Assembly: GCA_017303715.1 (NCBI GenBank)
Contig: JAFLBZ010000006.1
Coordinates: 89,429 to 153,428 of the forward strand
Source: Rhodothermia bacterium
GTDB taxonomy: Bacteria > Bacteroidota > Rhodothermia > Rhodothermales > UBA2364
Length of the DNA stretch: 64,000 bases
Direction: 5' to 3'
The first letter of the stretch is position 1. The number at the start of each line of letters is the position of its first letter. Shown in pieces: positions 53,894 to 62,017 of the stretch. The position numbers and the translations under genes were made by a program. The notes below the pieces were generated by a model. The model saw only the letters and a list, made by a program, of their open reading frames with translations. It was not told the DNA's origin and did no database searches.

Positions 53894-55081
53894 ATGCCTA
53901 CTGTCTCAATCTGGCAATCCACTTACCAAGCATTGCCCAATATTCATGCTGATGTACTGATTGTCGGTGCTGGCATATCCGGTATTGCTACGGCCTATTG
54001 GCTACGAAAAACCCGCCCTATGCTGAAAGTTGTGGTATTGGAGGCCGGAGACCTTGCGGCTGGAGCGAGTGGACGGAATGCGGGTTTTTTATTACAAGGA
54101 ACGGCAAACGACTATGCAACCGATGTGGCTAAATTAGGACGGGAAACCACGCAACACCTATGGCACTTCACGCTGGAAAACATTGCGCTTGTTCAGGCCG
54201 AGGTAGAACCAAACGCCGTTTCTTACCTGCAAACCGGTAGTTATGTGGCTGCCGGAACGCCAGAAGAAGCGCTTTCTATACAATATGCCGCAGAACTGGC
54301 CCGCAACGATGGTTTTGAGAGTGAATGGCTTCCCGCCAATACAGCCAACCACCGCATGAATAGCGCAGGATTTTTTGGCGCCCAATTTGTCCCCACCAAC
54401 GGACGAGTCCATAGCGTAAAACTCCTTCGCTACTTGGCAGAGAAGAGCGGAGCCACCTTTTTGCCTCACCATACCGCGATCCGGTACGAAGTAATGGGCG
54501 ATGATTTGGTGGTACATACGCCCTTTCGGAAGGTCTCTGCGCCAATTTCGGTTTGGGCCCTAAATGCTTGGACGCCGCAACTATTACCCGAAACCACCGA
54601 TTATATCCGCCCAGTTCGTGCGCAAATGTTTTCGACTGCACCTTTGGCACATTCCATTTGTCCAGCACCAATTTACAGCCACGAAGGTTATTTTTACCTT
54701 AGACAAGACGATGCGGGTGCGTTGCTGCTTGGTGGTGCAAGGCATTTGCACGAAGCCACAGAAGTGGGTTACGAAGATGCCGTTACCCCGGAACTACAAA
54801 CCGATTTAGAAGCCTATTTATGTCAATATTTTCCTGCACTTGGGCAACCACATATCATCAATCGTTGGAGCGGAACGATGGGCTTTTCGCCCGATCATGT
54901 GCCTTGTATTGGCAGGCTTTCTACACATGCGGCCTCGTGGTGGGTCGGGGGCTACTCCGGACATGGCATGAGTTATGGCTTCAGGATGGGTAAACTTATG
55001 GCGCAATGCGTTTTAGAAGAACATACACCGGAGTTTGCCTATTTTGACGTCAACCGATTTTCTACCAAGATGGTTCAATGA
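53894..55081 (+). CDS. FAD-dependent oxidoreductase (DAO/glycine-oxidase-like)
   Basis: 395 residues. It carries the dinucleotide motif DVLIVGAGISGIATAYWLR, then LEAGDLAAGASGRNAGFLLQ (FAD contacts), SYLQTGSYVAAG, and the C-terminal RWSGTMGFSPDHVPCIGRL with WWVGGYSGHGMSYGFRMGK, a pattern of the D-amino-acid/glycine/sarcosine oxidase family. Its substrate is an amine or amino acid not identifiable here. The stop overlaps the mqo start by 4 nt, implying co-translation. Confidence 0.9.
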   Translation: MPTVSIWQSTYQALPNIHADVLIVGAGISGIATAYWLRKTRPMLKVVVLEAGDLAAGASGRNAGFLLQGTANDYATDVAKLGRETTQHLWHFTLENIALVQAEVEPNAVSYLQTGSYVAAGTPEEALSIQYAAELARNDGFESEWLPANTANHRMNSAGFFGAQFVPTNGRVHSVKLLRYLAEKSGATFLPHHTAIRYEVMGDDLVVHTPFRKVSAPISVWALNAWTPQLLPETTDYIRPVRAQMFSTAPLAHSICPAPIYSHEGYFYLRQDDAGALLLGGARHLHEATEVGYEDAVTPELQTDLEAYLCQYFPALGQPHIINRWSGTMGFSPDHVPCIGRLSTHAASWWVGGYSGHGMSYGFRMGKLMAQCVLEEHTPEFAYFDVNRFSTKMVQ

Positions 55082-56556
55082 TGGAGAAAGATACCGACTT
55101 TTTGCTCATTGGTGGTGGCATCATGAGTGCTACACTGGGTGTTTTAATTCAAGAGTTTTGGCCTCAAGCACACATTCTTATGGTAGAAAAGCTCAGTGAT
55201 GTGGCTTGCGAAAGCTCGGAGGCATGGAACAATGCCGGTACGGGCCATGCCGCTTTTTGCGAATTGAATTATACACCTATGCAACCGGATGGCTCCATAG
55301 ACACCAAAAAAGCCATCCAAATCGGAACATCGTTCGAGTTGTCCAAAACATTTTGGGCATATTTAGTGAAAAAAGATAAAATTCCAGACCCGAAGTGCGT
55401 CATCCGTCGTGTACCGCACCACAGTTTTGTCTGGGGCGCCGAAAATGCCGCGTTTCTAAGACGCCGACACGAGGCCCTGAAAACCATTCCTCTCTTCCAT
55501 GGAATGCAATTCTCGGAAGACCGTCGCCAAATCGCCACATGGTTGCCCTTAGTGATGAATGGTCGCAGTAAATTACAGCCCATTGCCGCAACCCGTATGG
55601 AATATGGGACAGATGTGGATTTTGGTAGCCTAACCCGTACAATGATTCAAAGCCTCAAGACAAGTCCGACCTTCCGCCTAATAACGGAGCATGAAGTTCG
55701 TGGCCTTCGGCAAATGGCAAACAATCGTTGGCAGGTGAACGTAAAAAACTTGATACACGACGAAGTACACGAGGTCTCGGCAAAATTTGTCTTTATCGGT
55801 GCTGGTGGCGGCACACTTCCGCTTTTAGACAAGTCAGGTATCCCAGAAGCTACCGGGTATGCCGGCTTCCCTGTCGGTGGGCAATGGTTGCGGTGTACCA
55901 ACCAAGACGTGATAGACCGCCACTTTGCCAAAGTCTATGGCCAAGCCGAGGTTGGCGCACCTCCCATGTCGGTTCCGCACCTTGATACACGCTTCATCAA
56001 AGGCAAGAAAGCCTTGCTGTTCGGCCCATTTGCTGGATTCTCGACCAAATTCTTGAAATACGGCTCTTATTTTGATTTGCCGCTTTCTGTGGAATTGGAT
56101 AATTTTATCCCACTTTTGGCTGTTGGCTGGCACGAATTTGACCTTACAAAGTACTTGGTGAAACAAGTAACGCAATCTTTGGAAGAACGGTTGGAGGCGC
56201 TTCGTGCCTTTTTTCCCGAAGTAGTAGAAAAAGATTGGGAAATAGAAATCGCCGGACAGCGGGTGCAAATCATCAAGCCCAATCCAGAAAAAGGAGGCAC
56301 TCTGGCATTTGGAACCGAAGTTGTCACGGCTTCGGATGGCTCGCTGGCGGCTTTGTTGGGGGCTTCGCCGGGCGCTTCAACCTCGGTTGGGATTATGCTG
56401 GACGTTCTGCAAAAATGTTTCAAAAAGGAATGGATGTCTCAAGAGGTGCAGCAAAAATTGCACACCATGTTGCCTTGGTACGGAACGGCATTGCACCAAA
56501 ATCCTCGCCTCTGTAAACAAGTCCGTGACACTTCTGCGTCGGTTTTACAACTCTAA
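55078..56556 (+). CDS. mqo: malate:quinone oxidoreductase
   Basis: 492 residues. It oxidises malate to oxaloacetate at the membrane and passes electrons to quinone. Signatures: DFLLIGGGIMSATLGVLIQE, SSEAWNNAGTGHAAFCELNY, SFELSKTFWAYLV, FIGAGGGTLPLLDKSGIPEA, FPVGGQWLRC and GASPGASTSVGIMLDV. Length is standard. ATG 55078 and ATG 55081 both fit. It closes the DUF2306/DAO cluster. The left 84-bp repeat of the restriction-modification module begins 24 nt after its stop. Confidence 0.97.
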   Translation: MMEKDTDFLLIGGGIMSATLGVLIQEFWPQAHILMVEKLSDVACESSEAWNNAGTGHAAFCELNYTPMQPDGSIDTKKAIQIGTSFELSKTFWAYLVKKDKIPDPKCVIRRVPHHSFVWGAENAAFLRRRHEALKTIPLFHGMQFSEDRRQIATWLPLVMNGRSKLQPIAATRMEYGTDVDFGSLTRTMIQSLKTSPTFRLITEHEVRGLRQMANNRWQVNVKNLIHDEVHEVSAKFVFIGAGGGTLPLLDKSGIPEATGYAGFPVGGQWLRCTNQDVIDRHFAKVYGQAEVGAPPMSVPHLDTRFIKGKKALLFGPFAGFSTKFLKYGSYFDLPLSVELDNFIPLLAVGWHEFDLTKYLVKQVTQSLEERLEALRAFFPEVVEKDWEIEIAGQRVQIIKPNPEKGGTLAFGTEVVTASDGSLAALLGASPGASTSVGIMLDVLQKCFKKEWMSQEVQQKLHTMLPWYGTALHQNPRLCKQVRDTSASVLQL

Positions 56557-56579
56557 TCCCGATTCTGCAATGGATTATG

Positions 56580-56663
56580 CACTGGCGAACGTGCCTTAAC
56601 CCGAATTGCACGTGGCAAGTTGGCTCGATCCACCTTGGCGAGGCTACATATTGCAAAACGCCT
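56580..56663 (+). repeat. 84-bp direct repeat, left copy
   Basis: Begins CACTGGCGAACGTGCCTTAA and ends TTGCAAAACGCCT. It differs at a single base (A for G in TTGCRAAACG) from 58981-59064. It can form hairpins: ACGTGC with GCACGT, and GGCAAGTTGG with CCACCTTGGC (two mismatches). Spacing between copies is 2401 bp. Confidence 0.95.
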
Positions 56664-56727
56664 ATGATATATTACCGAGCGCACCATCAACCGATTTAAA
56701 TAAACAACAAGATGTTTGATCTACATA

Positions 56728-56757
56728 TTGTAAGTTTACTGCACAACTTGTATATTG
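56728..56757 (+). promoter_or_regulatory. possible Bacteroidota-type promoter for the methyltransferase
   Basis: TTG at 56728 and TATATTG at 56751 are 20 bp apart, close to the Bacteroidota -33 TTG / -7 TAnnTTTG form. The transcript would carry the 17-bp inverted repeat in its leader. The match is weak evidence in such AT-rich DNA. Confidence 0.25.
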
Positions 56758-56857
56758 ACAATTTAAGCAACAAAACACTTTTCTTGTTGCTTAAATACTG
56801 TTAATAAACATAGCAAAATAAAGCACTAAATTCAGGTTTATAGAAAAGATGTAATAA

Positions 56858-56903
56858 CTCTCGGTCAACTTAACCCAGTATTTTAAGTTAAGTTGACCGA
56901 GAG
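56858..56903. promoter_or_regulatory. perfect 17-bp inverted repeat upstream of the methyltransferase
   Basis: CTCTCGGTCAACTTAAC at 56858-56874 is exactly inverted at 56887-56903, with a 12-bp spacer. The right arm runs into GAGGAAG (56901-56907), a candidate ribosome-binding site. As DNA this could be an operator; as RNA it would hide the binding site. No T-run follows, so it is not an ordinary terminator. Confidence 0.7.
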
Positions 56904-56924
56904 GAAGATTAAAACTAAAACGAC

Positions 56925-58220
56925 TTGACAACTCATCATAAAATTATAAATGGAGACAGCAGACAAATGACTGAATTGCTCGACAATTCGGTGCATCTGG
57001 CTATTACTTCGCCACCTTATTGGCAGTTAAAGGACTACGGAACGGATAACCAAATCGGCTTCCATGACAGTTACGAGAATTACATCAACAACCTAAATTT
57101 GGTTTGGAAAGAGTGTTACCGTACCCTTCACAACGGTTGCAGACTATGTGTGAACATTGGCGACCAATTTGCCCGTGCAGTTTACTATGGACGCTACAAA
57201 GTGATTCCGATTCGTGAGGAAATTATAAAGTTCTGTGAAAACATCGGGTTTGATTATATGGGTGCTATCATTTGGCAAAAGGTAACAACCTCTAACACCA
57301 CAGGCGGCGGCGTTCAGATGGGTTCATACCCGTATCCCAGAAACGGTATTTTGAAGTTGGATTACGAATTTATTCTCGTATTCAAAAAATTAGGTGATAG
57401 TCCGAAGCCCACTAAAGAGCAAAAGGAGCTATCTAAAATGACAGCCGAAGAATGGAATACTTTTTTTGCAGGTCATTGGAATTTTGCCGGAGCAAGACAA
57501 AGCGGACACATTGCGATGTTCCCTGAAGAACTTCCAAGACGACTAATTAAAATGTTTTCGTTTGTTGGCGAAACTGTTCTTGACCCGTTCGCTGGAAGCG
57601 GAACAACTGCATTGGCAGCAAAAAATACAGATAGAAATTCGGTTGGCTTTGAAATAAATCCTGAGTTTATCCCAATAATTAAAGAAAAACTCAACGTCCG
57701 ACAGCAAGATATAAATGGCATTACTTATGAATTTGTACAGCAAAAAAACACCATGACTGACTTTGAAAAAATGATTAAAGAATTACCTTACATCTTCAAA
57801 GACCCGCATAGGCTTGACAAAAAAATTGATGTGAAAAAACTCCAATTTGGTTCGATAATTGACAAGGATAGTTTAAGCAAACGAGAAGAATTCTTTACCG
57901 TAAAAGAAGTTATTAGCCCTCAAAAAATACTTCTAAGTAATGGCTTGACGGTAAAACTTCTTGGCGTAAAAGAAGACCCGATCATTAACGGCAAAGCAAC
58001 ATCATTCCTGATCGAAAAAACGAAAGGGAAACGAGTATTTTTAAAATATGACAAAATAAAACACGACAGCGAAAATAACTTGCTTTGCTACCTCTATCTT
58101 GAAAACAAAACCTTCATCAATGCGCATTTAATCAAAAGTGGTTTTGTTCAAGTGGATAGCGATATAGATTTCAAATACAAAGACAAGTTTATTAATCTCT
58201 TGCAACAACATAATGGCTAA
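56925..58220 (+). CDS. DNA methyltransferase (beta-class N4/N6) with C-terminal SNase-like domain
   Basis: 431 residues from TTG 56925. The catalytic motif IV TSPPYWQLKDYG (residues 28-39) comes before the SAM-binding motif I DPFAGSGTTALAA (from 220), the order of beta-class N4-cytosine/N6-adenine methyltransferases. After about residue 325 the sequence (ILLSNGLTVKLLGVKEDP, ATSFLIEKTKGKRVFLKYDK, LLCYLYLENKTFINAHLIKSGF) follows the staphylococcal-nuclease fold. The catalytic Arg/Asp/Glu positions of that nuclease look replaced, so this part more likely binds DNA or protein. It is AT-rich. The endonuclease gene overlaps or abuts its stop. Confidence 0.9.
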   Translation: MTTHHKIINGDSRQMTELLDNSVHLAITSPPYWQLKDYGTDNQIGFHDSYENYINNLNLVWKECYRTLHNGCRLCVNIGDQFARAVYYGRYKVIPIREEIIKFCENIGFDYMGAIIWQKVTTSNTTGGGVQMGSYPYPRNGILKLDYEFILVFKKLGDSPKPTKEQKELSKMTAEEWNTFFAGHWNFAGARQSGHIAMFPEELPRRLIKMFSFVGETVLDPFAGSGTTALAAKNTDRNSVGFEINPEFIPIIKEKLNVRQQDINGITYEFVQQKNTMTDFEKMIKELPYIFKDPHRLDKKIDVKKLQFGSIIDKDSLSKREEFFTVKEVISPQKILLSNGLTVKLLGVKEDPIINGKATSFLIEKTKGKRVFLKYDKIKHDSENNLLCYLYLENKTFINAHLIKSGFVQVDSDIDFKYKDKFINLLQQHNG

Positions 58221-58249
58221 ACAAACCACAAAACGTTACGCCAAAGAAT

Positions 58250-58912
58250 TTGGTAAACAAGGAGAAGGTACTCAATTACGCAACCCAGACTTATCAGCTT
58301 TCTATACCTAATAAAGTTGGAACTGTAATGGCACTAATTCGTGAGTGTCAGCCGAAAAATATTGAAGAATGGGAAAAATGGTATTTTGAAAATGCAAAAA
58401 CAGACGGAAAAGCACCAAGCAAAATTACGAAAGAAAGTTTGGATGAACTTGGCGAACGGCTTTTTGTAAAAATCAAAGAGATTGTAATCCCCAAATGGAC
58501 GGAAGCATTTAACCAACTTACGTTACAAGACTGCATTGAGTACATTCACAATTTTACCATAAATAGAACATTTGACGGATTTATCAGAGAGAAATCTGTC
58601 ATTGAAGATAATCTTGCTAAGACTTTTCCGAATGTAAAATTTGAAGAAAGCGACCCCGAACTTGACCACGCAGGCGACATTGATTATCTCGGTTGGGTTG
58701 GCGACAAAGCATTTGGCATTCAAATCAAACCAGTAACAGCAAAAGCAAATTTTGGTAACTACTCAGCAACAGAAAGAATGAAAGCGAGTTTTGACGACTT
58801 CACTAAAAAATTCGGTGGACAAGTATTCGTTGTTTTCAGTATTGACGACAATATAAAAAATGAAGATGTTGTAGGACAAATTGCCGAAGAAATCAAACGA
58901 CTGACAAAGTGA
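58250..58912 (+). CDS. MjaI-like restriction endonuclease, possibly frameshifted at its start
   Basis: 220 residues if begun at TTG 58250. LNYATQTYQLSIPNKVGTVM is the N-terminal block I associate with MjaI-type type II enzymes. HAGDIDYLGWVGDKAFGIQIKP gives a PD-(D/E)XK-like site with Asp145 and Gln158-x-Lys160. An ATG at 58213 overlapping the methyltransferase stop opens a different frame that dies after 33 codons. Removing one A at 58218-58220 would join it to this frame as MANKPQNVTPKNLVNKEKVL. The natural start was therefore probably 58213, and a single inserted base has cut it off. The TTG start has no ribosome-binding site. Confidence 0.75.
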   Translation: MVNKEKVLNYATQTYQLSIPNKVGTVMALIRECQPKNIEEWEKWYFENAKTDGKAPSKITKESLDELGERLFVKIKEIVIPKWTEAFNQLTLQDCIEYIHNFTINRTFDGFIREKSVIEDNLAKTFPNVKFEESDPELDHAGDIDYLGWVGDKAFGIQIKPVTAKANFGNYSATERMKASFDDFTKKFGGQVFVVFSIDDNIKNEDVVGQIAEEIKRLTK

Positions 58913-58980
58913 ATTGGGGCTTAATCCAACTATCACGCATGTTGCGAAATGCCCGTTGGCTGAGTTTAGCCCAAAAAGCC

Positions 58981-59064
58981 CACTGGCGAACGTGCCTTAA
59001 CCCGAATTGCACGTGGCAAGTTGGCTCGATCCACCTTGGCGAGGCTACATATTGCGAAACGCCT
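58981..59064 (+). repeat. 84-bp direct repeat, right copy
   Basis: 83 of 84 bases equal to 56580-56663. It lies 68 nt after the endonuclease stop and 8 nt before the terminator of the convergent peptidase gene. A partial echo of its end (TTGCGAAATGCC) occurs at 58942-58953. Confidence 0.95.
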
Positions 59065-59071
59065 GTTAATT

Positions 59072-59102
59072 AAAAAGCGGCTTAGGCGAAATCCCAAGCC
59101 GC
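59072..59102 (-). terminator. intrinsic terminator of the DPP-IV gene
   Basis: On the minus strand GCGGCTTGGG / CCTAAGCCGC form a stem with one mismatch, followed by TTTTTAA. It lies 25 nt past the peptidase stop codon. Confidence 0.85.
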
Positions 59103-59127
59103 AACGATACTACAAAACAAGATACCC

Positions 59128-61392
59128 TCAAAGGTTCTTCTTCAGGTACTCTGTCAACATGGTATAAAGGTGAAGGCGGGTTTTCCCACCGCCAATACCA
59201 TGATTCTTACCCGGATAAATCATCATATCGAACTGTTTTAGATGACGTTGTAGGGCATCCACCACTTGGATTGTATTTTGGAGGTGGACGTTATCATCCG
59301 CATCTCCATGCACGATTAAAAGTTTTTGGTGCGGGTGCAGGTTTCCGGCCAAGCCAGCGGGTGAAACATCATAACCAGCGGCATTTTTTTGTGGGGTGGA
59401 CATATAGCGCTCGGTATAAATGGTATCGTATTGCCGCCAATCGCCAACGGGAGCCACGGAAATGCCCGTTTTGAAGACCTCTCCACCCTTGTAGCACAAG
59501 CTCATCAGCGTCATAAAGCCGCCATAGCTCCAGCCCCAAATACCTATACGTGCCGCATCTACATAGGATTGTTTTGCCAACCACTGGGCTGCGGCAATTT
59601 GGTCTGCCGCCTCAAGTTGGCCGAGTTTTTTATAAATCGTACCCAGGAAAGCCTTGCCCCGTCCGCCTGTTCCGCGATTATCCACACTCACCATAATGTA
59701 GCCCTCTTGCTCCACCAGCATGGTGTGCCAGAGGCGCTCGGTTCCGCCCCATTCATTTTTCACCTCCTGCGATCCCGGCCCACCGTAAACATGTAAGAGT
59801 ACCGGATATTTTTTAGTGGGGTCGAAATTGGTAGGCTTCAGCATGAAGGCATTCAGCGGTGTGCCATCTTCGCCCGGGATCGTCAGAAATTCAGGCGTTG
59901 GGAGGCTGTAATTGGCCAACTGGTCACGTAATCCTTGATTAGATACAAGTATTTTGAGAACCTGCCCCTCCATGTTTTTTAACGCCACCGTAGGTGGTTG
60001 ATAAAAACCGGAATAAGTGTCTATAAAATACTGGTTATCGGTAGAAATATCCACCGCATGGTTTCCGGCCTCGGTGGTGAGTTTTACGACCGCCCCACCC
60101 GCAAGCGGAATGCGGTATAAGTGGCGCTCAGTGTTCGCATCTTTGGTTCCAGTAACATACAAGACGTTGTTCGGCTCGTCCAATCCGGCGAAACTACTCA
60201 CTTCCCAATCGCCTTCGGTTAGTTTACGAACCAACTTGCCATCGTTTTGATACAGATAGAGGTGTCGCCACCCATCATTTTCCGACCGCCAAATAAATTG
60301 TGAGCCATTCTTGAGGAAGGTCAACTTGTCTGTTCGGCTATTCGCCCAAGCCTCGGACTCCACGTCCACCCATGTTTTTTCGGTTTCGGTGAGGATGGTA
60401 CTGACTGCGCCCGATGCTGGATTGCCATAAAGCAAGTCTAATATGTTTTGATCGCGGTTTAGGCGGAACATATAAATCTGATATTGCCCGTTTATTTTAG
60501 GCGTCCAGCCCATGCGGGCCAAATATTCGTGGGTGTCGCCTCCTTTACGCCATGTATTGGTTTCAAAACATTTGGGCAATTTACTGGTAATCTTTTGTAC
60601 ACAAACCTGTACTTCGGCATTGGGTGTACCCGCCTTGGGATATCGGAAAGAGGTGGGCGTTGGATAAAGTCCGCGCAGATCTTGCATGGTGAACATTTGT
60701 TCGGCAGATTCGTCCAATTTGAACCATGCAATGTACTGGCCATCTGGGCTAAAACTCCATCCGTCGCGAAGTCCAAACTCTTCTTCGTACACCCAGTCGA
60801 AGGTTCCATTAATGATGTTGCCTTCCGAGCCATCGCGGGTAAACATCGTCTCGGCTCCAGTCTTCAGGTTAACGACAAAAAGGTTTCGATTCCGCACAAA
60901 AGCCGCTTTACTGCCATCGGGGCTGATTTTGGCGAACATTTGGAATCCTTTTTTGCGGTCAGAAAGTGCCTTGATTTGCCCCGTTTTTAGGTCTAAAATA
61001 TAGTAATACCCCTTTGTATTATAACGCCATACGGGTTCTGTTTCGGTAAAGAGCAGCGCCATTTTGCCCTCTACATCAAAGGTATAATCTTCCACCAAAA
61101 TATTTTTTCCGGTATCGGGAGCCTTTAGTCGTCCGCCATCAATTAAAGTCGTTTTGTCATCGGTCTGAAGGTTATACCGAACAACGTGTGTTGCCCCCTT
61201 GGCATCGGTCTCGATATAGGAGATTTCCGGCCCTTGCCCACTCCAACGCCCGCCCTCAAAGGAATCTGGCGTAAACTTTCGGGTGTCGAAAAGGTCTGAA
61301 AGTGTAAATTTTTGAGGCGACTGCGCAAGGATAAAGGCTGGGGAGGCTATTAGAATAGCCATGAATCCCCAAAACATTTTGGTGTATTGCAT
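59128..61392 (-). CDS. S9 family dipeptidyl-peptidase IV-like exopeptidase
   Basis: 754 residues. Signal peptide (cut near LAQS), N-terminal eight-bladed propeller domain (DPPIV_N: DYTFDVEGKMALLFTETEPV, NLFVVNLKTGAETMFTRDGS, FDWVYEEEFGLRDGWSFSPD with the family Glu pair), and a C-terminal alpha/beta hydrolase with GWSYGG (Ser621), HGDADDNVH (Asp) and GKNHGI (His). It removes Xaa-Pro dipeptides or tripeptides from the N-terminus of peptides in the periplasm. Its own terminator lies just inside the right repeat of the restriction module. Confidence 0.95.
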   Translation of the reverse strand: MQYTKMFWGFMAILIASPAFILAQSPQKFTLSDLFDTRKFTPDSFEGGRWSGQGPEISYIETDAKGATHVVRYNLQTDDKTTLIDGGRLKAPDTGKNILVEDYTFDVEGKMALLFTETEPVWRYNTKGYYYILDLKTGQIKALSDRKKGFQMFAKISPDGSKAAFVRNRNLFVVNLKTGAETMFTRDGSEGNIINGTFDWVYEEEFGLRDGWSFSPDGQYIAWFKLDESAEQMFTMQDLRGLYPTPTSFRYPKAGTPNAEVQVCVQKITSKLPKCFETNTWRKGGDTHEYLARMGWTPKINGQYQIYMFRLNRDQNILDLLYGNPASGAVSTILTETEKTWVDVESEAWANSRTDKLTFLKNGSQFIWRSENDGWRHLYLYQNDGKLVRKLTEGDWEVSSFAGLDEPNNVLYVTGTKDANTERHLYRIPLAGGAVVKLTTEAGNHAVDISTDNQYFIDTYSGFYQPPTVALKNMEGQVLKILVSNQGLRDQLANYSLPTPEFLTIPGEDGTPLNAFMLKPTNFDPTKKYPVLLHVYGGPGSQEVKNEWGGTERLWHTMLVEQEGYIMVSVDNRGTGGRGKAFLGTIYKKLGQLEAADQIAAAQWLAKQSYVDAARIGIWGWSYGGFMTLMSLCYKGGEVFKTGISVAPVGDWRQYDTIYTERYMSTPQKNAAGYDVSPAGLAGNLHPHQKLLIVHGDADDNVHLQNTIQVVDALQRHLKQFDMMIYPGKNHGIGGGKTRLHLYTMLTEYLKKNL

Positions 61393-61605
61393 GTTGTGTA
61401 GATTGGTTTATGGTGTCGTTCGGATAAAATACAACCAAAAGCCCTATGTCGTCTGCACAAAGATTAGCCCCGCACTCGGTTTGTTAAGGAGTAGGGACGA
61501 TTTTGAAGATCTTAATGCCTTTCCAACACCAAATAACGAGACAGGAAATAAACTATTGTTAGATTTAAATCCAATAAATACAACACTTCAGAATGCGAAA
61601 TCGGT

Positions 61606-61830
61606 TCAAGAAGTTTTGTTTCGATAGATCAAAGAAAGTACCAACAACACAAAAGGGAAACCATGATAGGCCAAGTCGAACCAGTCTAAGCCCGTCATAC
61701 CGATAGCGCCGCCTGCCACCCAACGCAGTTTCCCCCACAAATGCGGTTCTGGATAAAAGGGCGCAAGACCAAGGGTTAAGCACATGACGAGCGCTATTTT
61801 CCAATCTAAATATTTAAAGAGTGTTTTCAT
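61606..61830 (-). CDS. small two-helix membrane protein
   Basis: 74 residues from the Met at 61830; a longer frame reaches 61953 but its extension is not family-like. Helices WKIALVMCLTLGLAPFYP and YHGFPFVLLVLSLIYR flank a conserved-looking loop EPHLWGKLRWVAGGAIGMTG. Proteins with this PEPHLWGKLRW loop are common small orphans in bacteria and are named only as hypothetical or RND-linked. No partner gene adjacent. Confidence 0.7.
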   Translation of the reverse strand: MKTLFKYLDWKIALVMCLTLGLAPFYPEPHLWGKLRWVAGGAIGMTGLDWFDLAYHGFPFVLLVLSLIYRNKTS

Positions 61831-62017
61831 AAAGAGGTTTACAACTATTGTTATTACTTGATAATACAAGTAAACTTTTTTGATCTTGCTTGGTTCCTTT
61901 TTTTGTGTAAAGAAATGATGCGGTCTTTTACAAATAACGTGCATCCGCATCAAAATTTATCCTACAATACCAAGCGCATTTCCCAAATGCACCTACTAAC
62001 ACGATTAAGTTGAGTAT

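Larger units (their letters stand above)
56557..56924. other. left border and regulatory region of the restriction-modification module
   Basis: 368 bp: the 84-bp direct repeat (56580-56663), about 190 bp of AT-rich sequence with a possible promoter, and a perfect 17-bp inverted repeat ending 21 nt before the methyltransferase start. No gene. Confidence 0.7.

Noticed and set aside
56580..59064. Canonical integron cassette with attC
   Set aside because: The 84-bp repeat lacks clear RYYYAAC/GTTRRRY core sites and no integron integrase is visible; kept only as cassette-like.
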